22,542 nt of DNA from a virus: IMG/VR virus record IMGVR_UViG_3300047284_000560, positions 1 through 22,542 of that record; one strand, given 5' to 3'. The notes beneath the pieces were generated by a model. It made no database searches, had not been told where the DNA came from, and was given only the letters and a program-made list of their open reading frames with translations. Shown piece after piece: positions 20,264 to 22,542 of this stretch. The first letter of the stretch is position 1. Each line of letters opens with the position of its first letter. The position numbers and the translations under genes were made by a program.

Positions 20264-20524
20264 TCACCAGTCGGGATACGAGCAAGGTAGCTGGTCTTCT
20301 CCTTTTGTCAACTGCCAGCTCATTAAGTCCATTTGATGCCCGTGGTTACGGGCTAGTAGCCCTGAGCGATAGAAGCTGGTCTTTTCTGGCTTGATGGCTT
20401 TCTCCAGCTCTCGCACGGCTTTGTTCCAAGAGCGCTCAGAAGGCACATACACCCTCCATAGCTCCGTCACTTCCACATAGTCGCAACGACTGTCCGTGTA
20501 GGCCATGGAGGCAAAGGAAATCAT
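20264..20524 (-). CDS. Small protein, unknown function
   Basis: 86 residues from the ATG at 20524 (MISFASMAYTDSRCDYVEVT); a second in-frame ATG at 20506 gives 80. The sequence goes on 'ELWRVYVPSERSWNKAVRELEKAIKPEKTSFYRSGLLARNHGHQMDLMSWQLTK'. It has no named motif. The helix 'SWNKAVRELEKAI' and aromatic residues look like a folded protein. It is the first gene after the repeat-rich control region and lies downstream of a terminator-like hairpin (20558-20582), which may control it. Function unknown. Confidence 0.6.
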   Translation of the reverse strand: MISFASMAYTDSRCDYVEVTELWRVYVPSERSWNKAVRELEKAIKPEKTSFYRSGLLARNHGHQMDLMSWQLTKGEDQLPCSYPDW

Positions 20525-20557
20525 GCTAGCTCAGGCGACTATTGTTTGGAACTGCCA

Positions 20558-20582
20558 ACAAAAGCCAGTTTGTTAACTGGCA
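20558..20582 (-). terminator. Intrinsic terminator or attenuator upstream of the 86-residue gene
   Basis: On the minus strand GCCAGTT-AACA-AACTGGC (7 perfect pairs, four-base loop) is followed by TTTTGTTGG. It lies 34 bases before the start at 20524 and downstream of the repeat region, so it would end a leftward transcript made in the control region or act as an attenuator. Confidence 0.62.
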
Positions 20583-20610
20583 CAATTTTCAAAAATCAAG
20601 CTATAGCTAC

Positions 20611-20648
20611 AGTCTCATTGTGAGACAGCTTGAGACTCATGAGATTAG
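20611..20648. repeat. Cluster 1 of TGAGACT operator/iteron-like repeats
   Basis: Four copies of a 7-base half-site (consensus TGAGACT) in 38 bases: AGTCTCA (20611), TGAGACA (20621), TTGAGACT (20630), ATGAGAT (20639). The first two form a perfect inverted repeat GTCTCA-TTG-TGAGAC. The spacing is like repressor operators or initiator-binding iterons. The third copy overlaps the -35 of a plus-strand promoter. Confidence 0.6.
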
Positions 20649-20658
20649 CCTGTACACT
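20630..20658 (+). promoter_or_regulatory. Sigma70-type promoter overlapping the TGAGACT repeats
   Basis: TTGAGA (5 of 6 to TTGACA) lies 17 bases before TACACT (4 of 6 to TATAAT). The -35 is inside a TGAGACT repeat, so a protein bound there would block it. A transcript would run rightward into the hairpin repeats, where no gene on the plus strand is evident. Confidence 0.4.
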
Positions 20659-20759
20659 GTATATAGGCGCAGCGTATCTACGAACGTTCGTCACGCGCAG
20701 TTAAGCTCCCTTCGCCTGAGCCGCTTCGAGCGGGAGCAGCCGCCTTGGCGGCGTGTCAC

Positions 20760-20810
20760 GAAGGCCGCAACGCGCATTAGCCCCCAAGGCGAACGAACCT
20801 AGCGGCCTTC
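20760..20810. repeat. Hairpin repeat copy 1
   Basis: Outer stem GAAGGCCGC/GCGGCCTTC (9 perfect pairs). Inside: ACGCGCATTA, then GCCCCCAAGGC (a small GCC/GGC hairpin), then GAACGAACCTA. It shares its interior with copy 2 although the outer stems differ, so the pairing is kept while the bases change, a sign that structure matters. Confidence 0.65.
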
Positions 20811-20887
20811 TGCCCAAAGCGACCTTGTCATAGCGGCTCTTCTCAACAACCCTCCTCTCGACTGCTTCTTTTAAGAAACCTTCGCTA

Positions 20888-20936
20888 GGAGCCCGTTACG
20901 AGCAATAGCCCCCAAGGCGTACGATCCTAGGGCTCC
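20888..20936. repeat. Hairpin repeat copy 2
   Basis: Outer stem GGAGCCC/GGGCTCC (7 perfect pairs), with a competing CTAGGA/TCCTAG option. The interior GCCCCCAAGGC is identical to copy 1 and is flanked by ACGAGCAATA and GTACGATCCTA, close to copy 1. The tail is pyrimidine-rich. Confidence 0.65.
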
Positions 20937-21011
20937 CTCCTTACCACCTTCCTTTCAATTATTTCTTTTCCGACAGTAGTTTGATCGCCCATGGTGTGCG
21001 CAGCTACCGCC

Positions 21012-21050
21012 AGTCTCATTTAAGACTAGTTTGAGACAATATTGAGACTA
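21012..21050. repeat. Cluster 2 of TGAGACT operator/iteron-like repeats
   Basis: AGTCTCA (21012), AAGACTA (21022), TTGAGAC (21031) and TTGAGACT (21042). The order and starting block AGTCTCATT match cluster 1, about 400 bases away. The two clusters flank hairpin copies 1 and 2, with copy 3 abutting cluster 2. Two equal clusters could be bridged by one protein, forming a loop. Confidence 0.6.
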
Positions 21051-21105
21051 AAGAAGGGGCACGAACAACGCCGCTTGGGGCGGCTCCTGAACATAGCCCC
21101 TTCTT
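21051..21105. repeat. Hairpin repeat copy 3, diverged and inverted core
   Basis: Outer stem AAGAAGGGGC/GCCCCTTCTT (10 perfect pairs). Inside: ACGAACAAC, then GCCGCTTGGGGCGGC (inner hairpin GCCGC/GCGGC), then TCCTGAACATA. The core TTGGGG is the reverse complement of CCCCAA in copies 1 and 2, while the flanking ACGAAC and TA-stem junction have the same orientation. Confidence 0.6.
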
Positions 21106-21412
21106 CTCACAATCTCATGCTTGGGAACAATCTTAGTGCGCTCACTCCCTCTCGTAAGTTTTAGATCGTTCGCGCAGTGCGCACTGGCTTTCGTCCATGG
21201 AAAATAAACAAAAAGAATGTAGCGCGGTGAACAAAAGCAAAAAAGTGGTTTGAAAATGCCGCACCTCCAAAAAGGGGATACCCCGCCCCAGCTCACGCCC
21301 ATACCCCCTGCTACTGCTCCCTGTCTGTATCCGTTGCTACTGTTTGCCGGATTGGTGAGATTAGGAATGCTAATCCCGAGCTCAAATGTAGGGATTGTCT
21401 CCCCCCACAGCC

Positions 21413-21442
21413 AATAGAAAGGCCCCACCTATTGGCAGGGCC
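21413..21442 (-). terminator. Intrinsic terminator after the Gp88-like gene
   Basis: On the minus strand GGCCCTGCC pairs with GGTGGGGCC (two G-T pairs) around AATA, followed by TTTCTATT. It lies 27 bases after the stop at 21469. A second, weaker GGGG-TAT-CCCC TTTTT element follows at about 21269-21284. Confidence 0.65.
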
Positions 21443-21468
21443 ATTGGCCAGGGGCAGCCTGAGGCCCT

Positions 21469-22542
21469 TTATCGGCCCCATGGCTGGCTGCGCAGCATGG
21501 CCCGACCCCCGCCGGCCAGGGGCTGCCATGCATCCAGAACAGGGGCGAGGCTGAATGCGTCAGCAGCGGGGCCCCTGCCCCTGCTGCGTTTTGTGCGCAG
21601 GATGACAGCCACGCCATCACACCCGCCGGCCAGGCCAGGGCCTGCAGGATCGGCCCATCGATGATCGGTGGTATCCCCATCGATGCAGGCCAGATCAATG
21701 GCCAGGGGGCCCCTTTCTAGGATCAGCACGGCGGGCAGGGGCTGGCCTTTGGGCAGGGCCACGGGCACGGCCAGCCTGAAGCCGGCCTCAGCGGCCCGAA
21801 TAGCTTCTAGAACGCCATGAGGCCGATCAGCAGCCAGAGAGGCTGTCACGTCCCATCCTGCCGATCGCTGGGCCTGCAGGCCCAGGGGGCCGGTTACAGG
21901 GGCCTTTGAATACTCATACAGTCTGACGCTGCCTGCAGGGGCCAGGGCCAGGGCCTCTGCCATGGTGATTCCCTGGCCAGGGGCCACGGGCAGCCCGTAA
22001 CGTCGGGCCAGGGCCTGAGCCTCAGCAGCGCTAACGCTGAAGCGTTCTAGGTGCCAGGCATGATCATCGGTGCCCCTGAGCCTGACAGCCAGGGGCAGCC
22101 CCTTGGCCTGAGCCTGTCGGTAGGCCCGTGCAATGGCCCATAGGACAGCACGAGCATAGACAGGGCCCCCGGCCAGCATGGCCAGGGTGCGGCGGGCACG
22201 GGCAGCCGCAACGGTCACACTGAGGCCCCCGTGGCCTGCCCAGGCCAGGCAGCCAGCAGCGCAGCCAGCAGAGGCCCAGGGGCAGCCATTGTGAGCCATG
22301 GCCAGGGCCAGTGTGTCAGTGCTGCGGGCCAGATCAGCCAGGCCAGGGATGCGAGACCGGGGGGCAGTGCTGCCTGCCTCAGGCCCTGCAATGGCAGCAG
22401 CCAGGGCCTTTGCGGGCAGGTGATGCAGAATCACAGGCCAGGCCAGGGCTGCCCCCTTGGCAAGTTTGGCATTTGAGGCCCCTACTGTCAGCAGCCCGTC
22501 GAGGCTGAGGCTGAACCGTTGCAGCAGGGCTGCCACGTCAGC
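21469..22542 (-). CDS. Gp88-like protein, probably partial at the right edge
   Basis: At least 355 residues from a GTG at 22536; the frame is open to the window edge, so the true start may lie beyond. 'LLTVGASNAKLAKGAALAWPVILHHLPA' and 'NGCPWASAGCAAGCLAWAGHGG' are the marks of Gp88-domain proteins, a phage/plasmid family of unknown function with an 'NAK..KG' start and a CPxAS..C...C cysteine cluster that may bind a metal. 'VRLYEYSKAP' and 'ADRPHGVLEAIRAAEAGFRLAVPV' also follow the family. The gene is strikingly GC- and Ala-rich, using GCC, CTG and GGG codons almost alone, unlike the rest of the window. It ends at a TAA followed by a terminator. Confidence 0.75.
   Translation of the reverse strand, partial: ADVAALLQRFSLSLDGLLTVGASNAKLAKGAALAWPVILHHLPAKALAAAIAGPEAGSTAPRSRIPGLADLARSTDTLALAMAHNGCPWASAGCAAGCLAWAGHGGLSVTVAAARARRTLAMLAGGPVYARAVLWAIARAYRQAQAKGLPLAVRLRGTDDHAWHLERFSVSAAEAQALARRYGLPVAPGQGITMAEALALAPAGSVRLYEYSKAPVTGPLGLQAQRSAGWDVTASLAADRPHGVLEAIRAAEAGFRLAVPVALPKGQPLPAVLILERGPLAIDLACIDGDTTDHRWADPAGPGLAGGCDGVAVILRTKRSRGRGPAADAFSLAPVLDAWQPLAGGGRAMLRSQPWGR

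Larger units (their letters stand above)
20525..21468. other. Gene-free control region of about 940 bases
   Basis: No ORF on either strand looks coding. It contains a leftward terminator, two TGAGACT clusters, three hairpin repeats, extra hairpins (GCTCCC/GGGAGC 20705-20737, GCCGCC/GGCGGC 20739-20752), a palindrome ACGAACGTTCGT (about 20681), GCGCAGTGCGC (about 21174) and an A-rich stretch on the plus strand at 21199-21275. At the right end lie ATTAG/CTAAT (about 21360) and the terminator of the Gp88-like gene. Base composition changes from mixed to very GC-rich at its right edge. It could be a replication origin, a regulatory switch or a module junction. Confidence 0.5.

Noticed and set aside
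20681-20692. Palindrome ACGAACGTTCGT as a LexA/SOS box
   Set aside because: The half-sites have no four-base spacer as in Gram-positive SOS boxes and do not match the cyanobacterial LexA site; left as an unexplained palindrome.
20542-20802. 86-codon plus-strand ORF in the control region
   Set aside because: It runs through the operator repeats and hairpins, is Arg/Ser-rich and lacks a ribosome binding site.
20600-21110. CRISPR array
   Set aside because: The repeats are few, unevenly spaced, of different lengths and with differing stems; no repeat-spacer periodicity exists.

Overview
The window reads as part of the genome of a tailed double-stranded DNA phage. It holds portal, minor head, prohead protease/scaffold, major capsid, cement, connector and large terminase genes. 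The host is probably a cyanobacterium, most likely a picocyanobacterium. This is an inference from the short, split class I ribonucleotide reductase pair, small proteins of a type common in cyanophages (a 'PPRPSDDLVRKWLE' start, 'LVYRG' motifs) and a Gp88-like gene. No integrase, lysis or replication gene is visible.

Layout. 1-3797 (minus) is the head module: head-completion genes, connector, capsid, cement and a protease-scaffold protein with a nested start. 3851-4135 (plus) is a lone XRE regulator set against the structural genes. 4111-5026 (minus) holds small genes, two of them joined by a textbook -1 frameshift signal. 5040-9416 (minus) is a five-gene sugar cassette: UDP-galactopyranose mutase, a TylF-like methyltransferase and three glycosyltransferases. 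9454-12169 (minus) encodes the minor head protein and a portal with an extra C-terminal domain. 12235-14698 (plus), divergent, carries a PD-(D/E)XK-like protein, the large terminase subunit and three small ORFs. 14700-15153 (plus) looks like a structured RNA ending in a strong terminator. 15110-16522 (minus) holds small cyanophage-type genes and a metallophosphoesterase. 16523-17229 has no convincing gene but is full of hairpins and two tRNA-like elements on the minus strand. 17295-20524 (minus) carries nrdB, nrdA and three small genes separated by terminators. 20525-21468 is a gene-free, repeat-rich control region. 21469-22542 (minus) is a GC-rich Gp88-like gene running off the edge.

How it works together. 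The structural genes build and package the head. The sugar cassette sits inside the head module, so the likeliest use of its galactofuranose is on the virion or on host surface glycan. The nrd genes supply dNTPs. The least explained parts are the frameshift fusion, the two large structured RNA candidates (14.7-15.15 kb and 16.56-17.13 kb) and the repeat-rich region at 20.6-21.1 kb. Family names come from motif recognition by eye; no search was run.
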